A stretch of DNA of 64,000 nucleotides, taken from contig JAULAV010002387.1 of the NCBI GenBank assembly GCA_030789695.1, forward strand, positions 42,797 through 106,796, given 5' to 3'. Position numbers and translations under genes: made by a program. Shown here in pieces: positions 11,367-21,951 of the stretch (its first letter is position 1; each line of letters begins with the position of its first letter). The notes under the pieces were generated by a model. It worked only from the letters and a program-made list of their open reading frames with translations. It did no database searches and had not been told where the DNA came from. Origin of the DNA: Scilla litardierei. Lineage: Eukaryota > Streptophyta > Magnoliopsida > Asparagales > Asparagaceae.

Positions 11367-11585
11367 TGTTATGAATGAGGGAGGCCTTTGGCCTCCCCTC
11401 CTTCATTACCCATTCATTAGGCCCCCATTACTTAGAGTAATGGGGACCCTTGGTCTCCTAGAGGCTTTTGGCCTCCCCACTTTGAGATATATAAATAGAG
11501 CACCATGGCTCTTAGCTATGGTGACTTATTCTTAGCAATGAAATTCTCTCTCTCTCTCTCTCTTGAGTCCAATTACCTTCTAACA
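11367..11585 (+). repeat. 3' LTR of the Ty1/copia element
   Basis: 219 bp. By eye it is identical to the 5' LTR except for four extra bases in the (CT)n run. The TATA box is at 11488-11498. Confidence 0.95.
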
Positions 11586-12695
11586 CTAAGATCATAATCG
11601 AGTATGGCCCTTACATATGCTAAGGGTTGTGAAGAGGCAATAAATTTTTTACAACATTTTACTTGCCATATTTCTTGATCATGGACCTTCCTAAGGGTTG
11701 TCAAGATTTTCATAGACTATATCTAGGAAACTTACTATGTGCATTCCATATGATGAATAAATTGCCAGTGCATCATATTCTGGTATCAATTCCAAAGCGC
11801 AAGCATTAAGTATGATGCAAGTTGTGTTTTGCTATTATTTGTTCTGTGTCTGAGTGTCTCCTATGATTGGAGGAGAATCTCCACCTTGGATTATGCAATG
11901 TTTGGTAAGGACAGGGGAGTCATATGATGAAGGGTCATAATTTGTTAGAATAGACGAGGAGGGTTACATCAACGAATGGAAGTGAATTTTTATATTCCTT
12001 GCATGAATAGAAAACTGTGAACCAAAACTGAGATCAGACTGGCCGTGACCTGCACCGCTGAATTTCCAAGAAGATTAACATATGGCTTTTGAAGACGAGA
12101 AGGTAATATCGACTAGCTTGCCTTGGAGTTCTATAAATTCAAATATCAGTCACTTTTTTAAAGTGTCCATTGGACATGATTGTTTGTGTTGCTTAATGTA
12201 TTTTTGTATCTTATCCCATAATGTATTATATAATGTTATCTAAAAGACTAAAATCGTGCATCATTATGAATTTTTTACCAGTATGTCAAAAATCTAGCTT
12301 TGGTTGGCAAATGCAGCATCGTATTTGAATGTTTTGGTTTTGAATGTTTTTCTGTTTGTTTTCTTTACAAAGGAAATGAAGAGTTTTTTGGATGTAGAAT
12401 AAACAAACAGAGTCTCTCGATTGCGCTCTTCTTGGCTGCAATCTAAAGAAGAAGAGGAGGAGGACGGTGCGTGATACTCGGTTTCTAGCTGTAATTCTTC
12501 TTTGTCTCTCTCCTCATGAAAGTGGGGTGATGCTATAAGTTGATATTGTTTTATGACATTTGACATTGTTTCAAATTGTGCCTTGCATGCCATCATTATC
12601 ATTTCTCCGCCCCTATATTTTCTCAAATTTGTATTGCTATGGTTTCTTTAATGAAGTTATGATTTTTGTTGATCTTATTGGTATTTTGTGGGCAG
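11586..12695. other. Host-like spacer, no confident gene
   Basis: Continuation of the sequence left of 4452 (TACATATGCTAAGGGTTGTG at about 11612 resembles 4365-4451). A short exon-like ATGGCTTTTGAAGACGAG followed by AAG|GTAATA occurs at about 12081, too short to assign. Confidence 0.35.
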
Positions 12696-12853
12696 AGGCA
12701 AATGTTGGTGGTTTAAACGAAGCACATGGTGGAGATGGAGAGGGGGGAGCCCAGGGTCACCGGCATCAGCGATCCATGAACATGGCTGAGGAGCTTAATT
12801 TTTTTCAGCATCTATTTTGGTCTGTGTATGAGCAGAGAAAGAAATTCAATGAC
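12696..12853 (+). pseudogene. Exon-like segment, unknown protein
   Basis: An acceptor-like TTTTGTGGGCAG precedes a 52-codon open stretch ending at a good donor (GAC|GTGAGT). The peptide has a Gly/Glu/His-rich start and a helical end (NMAEELNFFQHLFWSVYEQR). I do not recognise the family. It could be one exon of a decayed or captured gene. No neighbouring exon with a recognisable continuation was found. Confidence 0.35.
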
Positions 12854-12943
12854 GTGAGTTAATTTTTACCACAAAATAGCCAATTTACTTTATGTTTGTT
12901 TAAATGTGAGTTGATTTCAAATTAGGGTGCAAACGAGAATGAG

Positions 12944-13178
12944 AAAAAATTAAAGAAAGGTTCGACCTTTTCGATCATTTCGTCATTCAGACCTAAGGGA
13001 CTCCTTGGGATGGAGGTGAGTTGATTTCTTATCTTCTCATTGATCCTTGATAATGATTTGTTTGTGATCTGAAGTTTATTTGTCTGATGAAAAATTAAAG
13101 AAAGATTTGTTCTTTTTAATCATTTCGTCGTTCAGGCCTGATGATAATCCATGGGATGGAGGTGAGTTGATTTCTTAA
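12944..13178 (+). repeat. Tandemly duplicated exon-like segment
   Basis: Two copies of about 85 bp (12944-13030 and 13090-13178) share AAAATTAAAGAAAG, ATCATTTCGTC, TTCAG and GGGATGGAG|GTGAGTTGAT. Both keep the same donor-like GGAG|GTGAGT, so the duplicated unit looks like an exon end plus the start of the following intron. Confidence 0.6.
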
Positions 13179-14133
13179 TTTCACCCTGAAAATGAATTCG
13201 TGGGAAGTTTGTTGGTGCATGTTAATTCTAGAAATTAAATTGTTGTTGAAACCAACAAACATGCATCTGAAGTGTATTAACCACACTGAAAATGCATGAC
13301 CATAATGTTTATTAACATCTCTCTCTCTCTCTCTGGTCTTTTTTGTTTGTATATTTGGGACTGCAAATTTTAGGAGTTATTATAGTATGTATTTTTTGGT
13401 CATGTTTGTTATTTGGCAGAAACATTTGTATAGTGCCCTATGTCTCAAACTTCTCATTATATTTCAAGTCACAATTTTTGGTGGTGGTGAACAGTATATC
13501 AAGTAGGTAAATCCTGTTGTTTTAATTTAAAAAGAAGTAATTTCTTGACATCGTCTCACATTCAAAAAGCCACAAAGTTTATTAACCTCACATTGAAAAA
13601 TGAAATTGTTGTTGAGATGTTTTGGAATTATAGTTGACCTACATATTGTTCTTTTTTAAAGTGGAATTACTATTTTATTATTTAATTATCTTTTTATGGT
13701 AGTTTAAAAAAATAAGAGAAAACAAGACATATGTGCCATAGGAGATGATTTCTTATGTATCAGTGATGTGGATAAATCTGAACTGCATAGATCTAAAATG
13801 ATTACTTATCCAACCATATGTTTATTTTCCAATTAAGCTCTTAGTTAATAGTTATTTTTTTTGGCACTTAAGCGCTCATTAGTTATGGGAGCCCTCCTTC
13901 ATTATCTCCTTAAAATGATCAATTACTGAAAATACTGATGCAAAATGCTACTGTGTAGCCTTCTATGCATGTGGAGATCAATAAACCAATTCCGTGACTT
14001 CCAAAATAACATTGTTCAATAAGTATTAGTGTTCTAATGTGTAGCATGGCATTCAAATTTCAACTGCCTCATCAAGTATCAACGTGAATATATCTGATCT
14101 CTTTATTTTTGGCTCAAACACACTGGCATTCAT
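13179..14133. other. AT-rich spacer, nothing recognised
   Basis: Short simple repeats such as (CT)n at about 13319. No open frame or structured RNA is supported. Confidence 0.4.
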
Positions 14134-14394
14134 GTGGGCAATAATGACAACCATCAGATCGAACACTCATCTTTCGTATCAGTCAATCTCATTGCATTTT
14201 GCGATGAGGGGAAGAAGGCCCATGAGCGAATGCTGGACACTTTTGCATCTGAGGCCATCAAAATCTTTGTGAATGTCGTCCATGTCATATACACAAAGCC
14301 TGAAGAAGAACTGCGCATAAAAAAGCGAGCCAGGACATATTTAAGAGAGCTGGACAAGAAGTCCATAGCTTTGAGGACTATTGAGAAGTTCTAA
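14134..14394 (+). pseudogene. Exon-like open frame, unknown protein
   Basis: An 86-codon open stretch ends in TAA at 14392-14394. It reads as a charged helical protein (GKKAHERMLDTFASEAIKIF, KKRARTYLRELDKKSIALRT). Further short open pieces follow at about 14460-14715 (for example CLLAEVFQATMDSLADLLRH) after a stop and possible frameshifts. Together they may be one decayed coding region for an alpha-helical protein. I cannot name the family, and codon-level support is weak. Confidence 0.3.
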
Positions 14395-14715
14395 CAGTCT
14401 TACTCAATTGTGGGCATTGGTATTTTGGGTGTCAGGCAACAACGGTGATGGCAGGTTTTTGATAGCTCGGACCCTCTTGCAGATAAGAAACTTGAGATTG
14501 CGACATGCAAACGGAAGGTGGAATATTAGATGATGATGCAAGCCAAGGAAGTGGTCACACGGTCATTAATGCTTAACAATATTCAGAAATGCTTGCTGGC
14601 AGAGGTGTTTCAAGCAACGATGGATTCTCTGGCAGATTTGTTGAGGCACTTGAAAGGGTTTGATAGAGGGCCGAGTCAGTTATATAAGGCATCACTTCTC
14701 TTATATATTGCTTAA

Positions 14716-15721
14716 TTTTTTTTAGTTCATATAAGCATTGCTAATAAGTATATAGGTACAAGTCGAAGATTCCTCATCTTCTAAAGTGAGAAGGTTATTT
14801 GTTGTGGATATAAATATATCAATTTTGTTGGTATTCTTTTTGCTCCTTTTGTAAGAGATTGGGGATGTGAGTCTTTTTGTACATGAAATGTGATTTGGTT
14901 GGAAGGGGAAGTGGTTGGTGTGTATGCCAATAAGAACTTCTATCTGTAATTTGAATTATCAACGTTTTGGTTGATCTTATGAAGTGTTAATTCAATTTCA
15001 GTGGGTAATATTTTTAGTCATTTCTCTTGGCCTTTATTCTGGAGAAATTTTTGTTCTTTCCAGATTTTTTGTTATTGAAGTTGTTGGAAGGCCAAGGGCC
15101 ACTTAAAACTGTAAATTTTGTTGATGTGTAAGATTTGGCATAAGATTTAAGCGTAATATATTTTTTATTTTGATAATGGAAGTTATTTAATTGCGAGCAA
15201 ACAAACAAAGAAGTACTGAAGTAGACAACTCTTAAATGAGGAAGGGTCCCCATGATTAAGGAGGGCTTAAGTGTAAAAACACTCTTAAATGAGTGCTTAA
15301 TTGGATCATTTTAGATCTACAGTTCAGATTTATTTACATCACTGACACTAGAGAAATTCTCACTTAAGACACCCTATTTACCGTTTTCTCAAAAAGTAAC
15401 ATATATATGTCCCACTTGATTTGCACTAAACTTTTCCTTAATTTAATAATGTTGGTTGATGAGCATGTGCAAGATGTACCCATGTTTGGCTAAGTAGAGG
15501 ATCACCTCCATAGAAACCATGATTCTTGCGGTGGCACCTCAGAAAGAGTCAGTACCTAAGCTATTGTATTGATTTCTAATATTTGGAATTATTGCCACCA
15601 AATTATGTCATGTCGTTAATCACATCTAATTAGATAATTATCACATCGCCATTTTTTAATTTTTTTACCAAATCTAATACAAATTCTTAATTTTGATGAT
15701 CGTAGTAAATTTGAAGGCATT
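14716..15721. other. AT-rich spacer, nothing recognised
   Basis: No open frame longer than about 80 codons is credible. The motif CTTAAATGAG(T/G) recurs at about 15230-15295. Confidence 0.4.
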
Positions 15722-15799
15722 ATGACTGCCACTAAATCTGAGAATGGAGGCTGCAAGTGTGGATCCAACTGCACCTGTGACCCATGCAACTGTGAATGA
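15722..15799 (+). pseudogene. Metallothionein-like C-terminal exon
   Basis: A 25-codon stretch ending in TGA encodes a cysteine-rich C-terminus, GGCKCGSNCTCDPCNCE, with Cys at C-x-C and C-x2-C spacing. This is the signature C-terminal metal-binding domain of plant type 1/2 metallothioneins, small cytosolic proteins that bind copper and zinc. An upstream TAG at about 15703 could be a splice acceptor. The N-terminal cysteine domain was not found in the preceding kilobase. The downstream sequence (AGCTGTTGTTGTCATGTGTT) looks like a gene 3' UTR. The piece is either the last exon of a decayed gene or a captured fragment. Confidence 0.75.
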
Positions 15800-16317
15800 A
15801 GCTGTTGTTGTCATGTGTTTAAATGAGTTCAAATAATTGTTATTAGGTGCTTAGAATAATGAGGCTATGGCCAAAATAATGCAAGACTTATAAAGATAGC
15901 AAGAGAGGATTGCTCTTCTTATTGACAGCAAAAACATAACTGCCCATTTCTATCTCTGTGACGATGTGTGTGTTTCTGTTGTATGCGTGTCTTTGTATGT
16001 TTTCTGCCTTCCTTTAGTTGAATGAAAAAGAAGACTTCTTCGTTCAAAAATGTCTCTTAATTTGGATACTAAGTTTGAGTTATTTGTATCCTCTTTGAGG
16101 TTCAGTAGCATAAGATTTTAAATCTATCAATTGAAATAATATCGATCTATGTTTGCTTGGTTTTGGAGCAAGAAAGTTGAGAGCTTTTCTTTCTATGGAG
16201 GGAAGGAGTGAAGTAGCGTGAAATTTTGTATATCCATTTCTCTTTACCTTTTGCACTTTATGATTTGGATTCCGGGGAATATGGATCAACACTGTTTGAA
16301 AACTATGAATCGACTGT
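15800..16317. other. Flank of the large nested retrotransposon
   Basis: Starts with the apparent metallothionein 3' UTR. The last part (about 16250-16317) reads openly as LYDLDSGEYGSTLFENYEST up to the insertion point and, across the removed element, continues at 46317 (GCCATAGCTTGA) to a stop. The host sequence hit may therefore be the end of a coding exon. Not recognised. Confidence 0.35.
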
Positions 16318-16619
16318 TGTAACGACTGGTTTTTGTATGATTGGATTATCAGTGTGTTTTGCTTGTGATGGTGGGTTCTCTCCTTGTGTGGTTTCCATTT
16401 CCATAGTTCTCGCTTTCATTCATCTCGTTGAGATTTCCTAGCTTTCGTTTTCATTCCTTTTGATGTGATCTTCTAGGTTCTTCATTAGAATCATTGAACT
16501 CGGAGTAAGTCAATCGTGACGAGCTTCATATCGATCATATCTTAGAGTATAAATCGATCCTAGAAGCCATAGAAATCTTCCCGAAGCTTCGCGCTTCGAA
16601 TCGGCACTTTTCGTGCACG

Positions 16620-16922
16620 TTAGTTGGTTCAAGAAGATCAACCGACCGACTAGATTCCAATCTAGTCGGTCAGGAAATCAACTGGAACCGACTAGTTCAT
16701 TCAATCAATTATTCAGGAGTTACTGTTTATCTTTAGTCGGTCTGAGAACATCTTTCGACCGACTAGATTTTAAACTAGTCGGTCAGCCATTGTTCTTCAA
16801 CCGACTAGTTCATTGATCATCTTCCCAGTCGAGTTACTGTTTACTCTTAGTCAGTCACAGTTATTCGACCGACCGACTAGTTCCCAAACTAGTCGGTCAG
16901 CCATCCTTCTTTGACCGACTAA
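16620..16922 (+). repeat. Three 76-bp palindromic AGTCGGTC units in the LTR U3
   Basis: Units at 16620-16695, 16733-16808 and 16847-16922. Each has half-sites TTAGTCGGTC, GACCGACTAG, CTAGTCGGTC, GACCGACTAA in a 10-14-10-8-10-14-10 layout, with some decayed bases. The spacers share GAGTTACTGTTTA. The same array is at 44173-44475 in the 3' LTR. Confidence 0.93.
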
Positions 16923-16967
16923 TCAGCCCAGGAAACCCTAGTTTGCCCTAGGCGCCACACGATTTTC

Positions 16968-16976
16968 TATATAAAC
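16968..16976 (+). promoter_or_regulatory. LTR TATA box
   Basis: TATATAAAC lies 45 bp after the last 76-bp unit and just before a C/T-rich leader. The palindrome array therefore occupies the immediate upstream promoter. The copy in the 3' LTR is at about 44521. Confidence 0.75.
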
Positions 16977-17629
16977 CCCCAATCGTTTTCTTCTCTTCCC
17001 TCTCTTCTCCTGAACCTCCTCCTTCCCCAAATCATCCCCCTTCATCCCCAAACCCTTCCTCCTTCATCCCAAGCTCATCCATCATCATCCAAACCCTCAT
17101 TTCACATATCCTACCTCTCCTCAACCTCAAACCCTCATCAAATCCCCAAAAGCCTCATCCAAACCCATTTCTTCAGATTTCCCCCATTTCCAGATCTGAG
17201 CCGGATCGTTCTTCCGTCGCCGTGGTTCTCGGCGTCGTTCCTTCGCTTCTTCACAGGTAGTATTCTTCCTTTAATAATCTCATAACCCACACTTGATATT
17301 TGTGAAACCCTAATAAAATGGATCATTAGAAATCGTCGGGTTCGATTGTGAATACGGATTAGTTACCATTCTAATGTTGTTTTTCCATGGCAGTGATCCA
17401 TTCTCGTAGATAACAAATTTGTGTGATGTGCCTACGTTGATCGTTCTCCTCGGTGCCAGGCAAGTGAAACTTGCATCTCTTGATTTGGGCCATGTCTTAG
17501 GCCATTTACCTTGCTTTAGCGTAAAAGAGACTAGACGGTGAAAGGATAGCCGTCTAGACGCCATTGACTTAGCTTGACAACGAAGCTTGGTCCGTCACCT
17601 TCATCATGCTTGTATGTCACGTTTACTTT

Positions 17630-17850
17630 CCCTTAACGGTACGCGTATTAACCGTTCATGTCATCCATGCATCTCTAACTGCCATGTTTAATTTAAATAA
17701 ACGGTACGCGAATATTGTTCATGCCATTGCATTTTGCCTGTCATGTCTAATTTCAATAAACGGTACACGAATATCTGTTCATGCCATTGCATTTTGCCTG
17801 TCACGTTTAAATACAATTAACGGTACGCGTATTAACTGCTCATGTCATTG
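17630..17850 (+). repeat. Roughly 60-bp tandem repeats in the LTR
   Basis: Four units each contain AACGGTACGCG or AACGGTACACG, then ATATTGTTCATGCCATTGCA-like sequence. The 3' LTR copy is at 45180-45400. The related LTR of the nested gypsy element has the corresponding sequence only about once, so the array expanded in the LARD lineage. Confidence 0.75.
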
Positions 17851-18767
17851 CATGCTTGAATACTCATCGTGATTGCGTAGCTTTGCTACATACTTGTACT
17901 ATTGTTCCGGCTAGGCACCCACCTTGCGTGGGCACAATCCTATGCCATTTGTACTTTCTGGCTCGTGTTCCAGAAGACGAGCTCAACACAGCCTGCGGGC
18001 AATAGGGCACTCGTTGAGTGATCCCTTGTACTTGATACTTGAATACGGCCTGTGGGCAATAGGGCATCCATGTGTGGGTGATCCCTTGTACTTGTTACTT
18101 GACAATACTTGTCACACTTACCACTTGTACTTGTCCGTGTTTTACTTGTAAAACTTGTTATCCATAACATACTTGTTACTTGCTACTTGTACTTTACTTG
18201 TCACTTCCATACTATACTTGCCCTGCCATGCATCATACTATAACTGCTAGGTTGTTAGTTTACCTTTCTTTCAGTTTCCTTGCACAAGTCTTTCCAGACT
18301 TGCTGACATGTGCCCCTCTCTCTTTTGGATGTCACATGTTAGACCCAGAGCCAGAGCTTTGTTGCAGGGGATATGGTGTTGCTGATGCTGATGTTTGCTG
18401 TGGTGGTGAGTGGACACCAGGGGCCTGTCTTGGAGACCGCTCGTGTTCACTTCTTTGTTTAGGTTTGCTGTTAGTTGTTGGTGCGTGGCACCCTTGTATG
18501 TATGTTATACTTTGTTGGCCATGTTTGGGCCTTAGACTCTTTTTCCTTTAGCTAGGTGGCTTTTCTGTGATATTGTAATTCATTCAATGGATATTCAGAG
18601 ATTTCTCTTTTGTCTCTTTCCTTTATTATTATTGTTGTTTCATTTGCGTTGCAAGGACCTGCCATATGATAATTTATGCGCTTATCAGACTTGGAGTTTC
18701 ACAGCTTCAAGTTTGTGCGGACCTTCTCACGTCTCGCCTCCACATTTTTGGGAAGCGGGGAGTGACA

Positions 18768-21700
18768 GGTTTTATTGGTGGCCCATGCAGGTCCATTTGC
18801 AAATGCGAACTATCGGAACAACGATAATAATTAAAGAATGTCCATTAAACGAATTAGAACATCCAAATTATAAGCCCGGAGTCTAGGTTTTTAGCGTCCC
18901 TATGTCTTAGGTGGCTAATAGACGTGTTAGAGCACCTGTCCCAGCTTGATAGGAAATCCATTAGGTCAGGACTATAGTGAGACTTAGTTAGAAGTTTGTG
19001 CTTGCTAGTTAGAGGCCTCTGATTGTTTGTTAGACTCCATGCTAGTGATTGATATGATAGTCTTAAGAGTTGCCTTAGTGGTTCCCGTCTAGCTCTGGCC
19101 ATGATAGACTCCTAGGATTTCTTTAGCCGTTCGCTTGGGTTCATCGATTTCGGGCCCAACAGAACATGATCTTGCTTCTCTTAGAACCTTCCTGAGATCT
19201 ATATATTCTAACCCATTAGAAGCTTTAGTGTTAAGGTTCCCTTGGCCTTTAGTTAACCCGATGATTAGAACCCCCCCCTGATTCAATCTTTCCTGGTCAC
19301 TACACTTTGGTGTTACTGACCGTAGATCTTCATCATGGTTTTCTTGCATCGTGATTTAGGCGCATTCAATTCACATAAACCACTTCCCTTGTCCTCAATT
19401 CACATGACCACCTCATTACAATTATCCTTGATCTTTCAAATGTTTTCCGTTGCAAATCTTGATTCTTCCAAAGTTATTTTCGAATGCTTTCCTTATTTGA
19501 AGTTTCACTCAATTTAAATTTTGTTCTAAACTTCTTTAAATATGTCTCCCTAAAATTTCGATGGAGTTAAAAGTCGTTCTTGAATTTTGAAGACCTTTGG
19601 TCGTAAATTTTAAAATTACCATCTTGTACTATTTTTTCTAACAATGTATCTTTCGCATTTCGATTTTTAAACTTTATTACTATCCTGATGGTTTGATATA
19701 CCGTCCTTTTTCCTAACTACAAAATTTATTTTAACCACTTATCTTACATACCTTTAGGGGTATTTTTCCAAACTGAATGGACTTCAACTAATTTTTGTGT
19801 ATATCATTTATAGGTTCGTCGTACTCGTACTTCAAAAGTTTTTTTTATATACCAACACGTTCTTTTGGCGAATCCTTATTTCCCTAAAAGTATCTTCGAT
19901 CTTCTTCTTTCGTTAAGTTTAAATTTGTTCGAAACACTTTTGATATATGTAAGGTTTCATGCTCCTTCGCCGACTTAAATTATTTATGTTTTTAAATATC
20001 GAAACTTGTGTTGAGATTTTTAGAATAGAAGTTTATAATATTTTCAGCATATACTTTCGTATCGATATAAATGTCTTGTCCCTTTTCATATACCAATTTC
20101 ATTCTGAACCGTATTTCTATTTTCCTAACTCGATTCATAATTTCTTTTCTTACTTGTGCCATTAAAATTTTATTCGAAAACACCTCGTGCTTACTCTTAA
20201 TAAACTTTTCAAGTCCCTTTGGACTTCGGCTTTTAGCAAGTCGATTTTATGCTCAACATTTTCCATATTTCAGATTTTTGTAAAAAAAATTACTATTTCG
20301 AAATCATTCCTGACTTAGACCCTTCATAAAACGGTTTAAAAGTTTTAATACTAACTTGATGAGTTTAAATATCCTTTTCTCTTTCCATACTACTAAGATA
20401 TTATCTTTCCATTCACCATACACACTTTTAAGATAATTTCTAAAATATGACTTCAATTATTTTTATATATCGGTACCACGTTCGTTTTGCTCGTACATTA
20501 AGGTCTTGTATAAATCAATTTTTGTTGGCAAATCCGGATTTCTCTAAAAGTATTTTCGATATGGTTTATTTGGAATTTCTCTTCGGTTTTAAAACTTGGA
20601 AGCATTTAGCATGGGCCTAAATTTTCACACTATAATTGATCGGATTTCATTCTTTGAATTTCGAAATTCTTGCCGAAATGTTATATTAAGCTACTGCCGT
20701 ATAATGTTTTCGAACCTCTCCGTTGCAAATCTCGAACTTTCTGAAAGTATCTTTTCGACTTCCTTTTTCCTAAGTTTAAATTCCTTCGGAACTTTAATAT
20801 ATATACTTATACCTCATACTCTTTCGTTGACTTAAATTTATTTTTGAATTTCAAAAGTTTCGACGAGATTTGACTACCGTTTTATGATGCTTTCCAGCCT
20901 ATACTTTTCATACCTTTTTAAATATCTTGTCCCTTTTCATATGTCAATTTAATTCTGAGCGTATTTCTATTTTTCTCCAAATTCGATTTATAAGGTTTTT
21001 CCTTTCTTGTTTATGCAGTTCAAATGATTCACCACGCTCCCTTAACATACCTTCCAAGTCGCACATGATTTTAGCTTTCAACAAACCAAGGATATGTTCG
21101 ACATTTTCTCTATTACAATTTTTTTTGGAAAAATTACGTCTTCATAACTTTTCATGATCTAGACCCTCCGTAATCTGGTTTTAAGGCTTATTTACAAATT
21201 TTGATAATTTCATTTCTAAAGGAATTATTATCTTTCCGTCCTCCAAACATACTTTAGAATATATTCTAACTAAATAGAATTTCAAATATTTTCATATCCA
21301 TGCTAGGCTCGTTAGCCCGTATGTTAAGATCTTTGTGTAAAACAGTCTCTTTTTGGCAAATCCTAATTCCTCTAAGAGTAGCTTCAATATTGATTACTTT
21401 AAACTTTCCCTGGCTGAAGGATTTTGAAAGCATTCAACCTGAGTTTAAAATTTTCAATTAATTTAATTTCATTTCAAACTTTGCAAACGTTATTAAGTTA
21501 CTACTGTGTGATATTTTCTAAACTACGACATCAAAATCCGTGTAAATGATTTACTTCCTTTTTAATGACTTTATGTAAGCCAATAAACCGTTTTCTCCTA
21601 TTATGTATATTCGACTCAAACTTATTTCAAACAATTTGTTTTATCGACCTCTAAATATTTTTATACGAAAAGGGACTCCAACTTTTGAAGTATAACGGTT

Positions 21701-21951
21701 TTCAAACTTTTCGTATTTTAGAATATGTTATTTACACTATTTTCCATGTGTCCTAATGGAGCATTATTACATCATTACACGACCGTTTTCATGCTTATCG
21801 ATCCTTCTATTCGTTACGCTTTTGATTTCGATTTCTTTCCTTTTGTCTAGCCAATAGAGCTTGTCGTTGCCTGTGTCAACCTTGTTATAGTTTGGTGGGC
21901 CCATTAGTTAAGTGGTTATGTCGTCGTAGTGTTGATTTCGTGGTGTGTATA
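18768..21951 (+). other. Non-coding internal region of the LARD-like element, 5' part
   Basis: About 3.2 kb of AT-rich DNA has no open frame above about 86 codons and no retroviral motif in any frame. Near the LTR, TTGGTGGCCCATGCAGGTCC (18775-18794) matches exactly the leader of the nested gypsy element (40463-40482, minus). That makes it a candidate shared primer-binding or packaging sequence. From about 19340 to 21900 the sequence is rich in TTTCGAA-like words without clear repeats. Confidence 0.7.

Larger units (their letters stand above)
4452..11585 (+). mobile_element. Ty1/copia LTR retrotransposon, coding-defective, near-identical LTRs
   Basis: The 7.1-kb element has TG...CA LTRs (4452-4666 and 11367-11585), a 1.9-kb leader, gag, a 130-bp gap, pol in the order protease, integrase, reverse transcriptase, RNase H (the copia order), and a polypurine tract directly before the 3' LTR. 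The flanking pentamers CTTAG (4447-4451) and CTAAG (11586-11590) are a target duplication with one mismatch. The LTRs appear to differ only in the length of a (CT)n run, which points to a very recent insertion. Even so, gag carries two stops and pol one. Confidence 0.93.
16318..18767 (+). repeat. 5' LTR of the LARD-like element
   Basis: 2450 bp. In order it holds three 76-bp palindromic units (16620-16922), a TATA box at 16968, a C/T-rich stretch typical of a transcript leader (16980-17200), a tandem array around AACGGTACGCG (17635-17850), and the terminal GTGACA. A 123-codon open frame at 18180-18551 recurs in the other LTR but has no recognisable protein. Confidence 0.93.

Noticed and set aside
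18180..18551. 123-codon open frame, also at 45729-46100, conserved in both copies
   Set aside because: It is conserved only because the two LTRs are duplicates. It has no recognisable domain and is absent from the related gypsy LTR.
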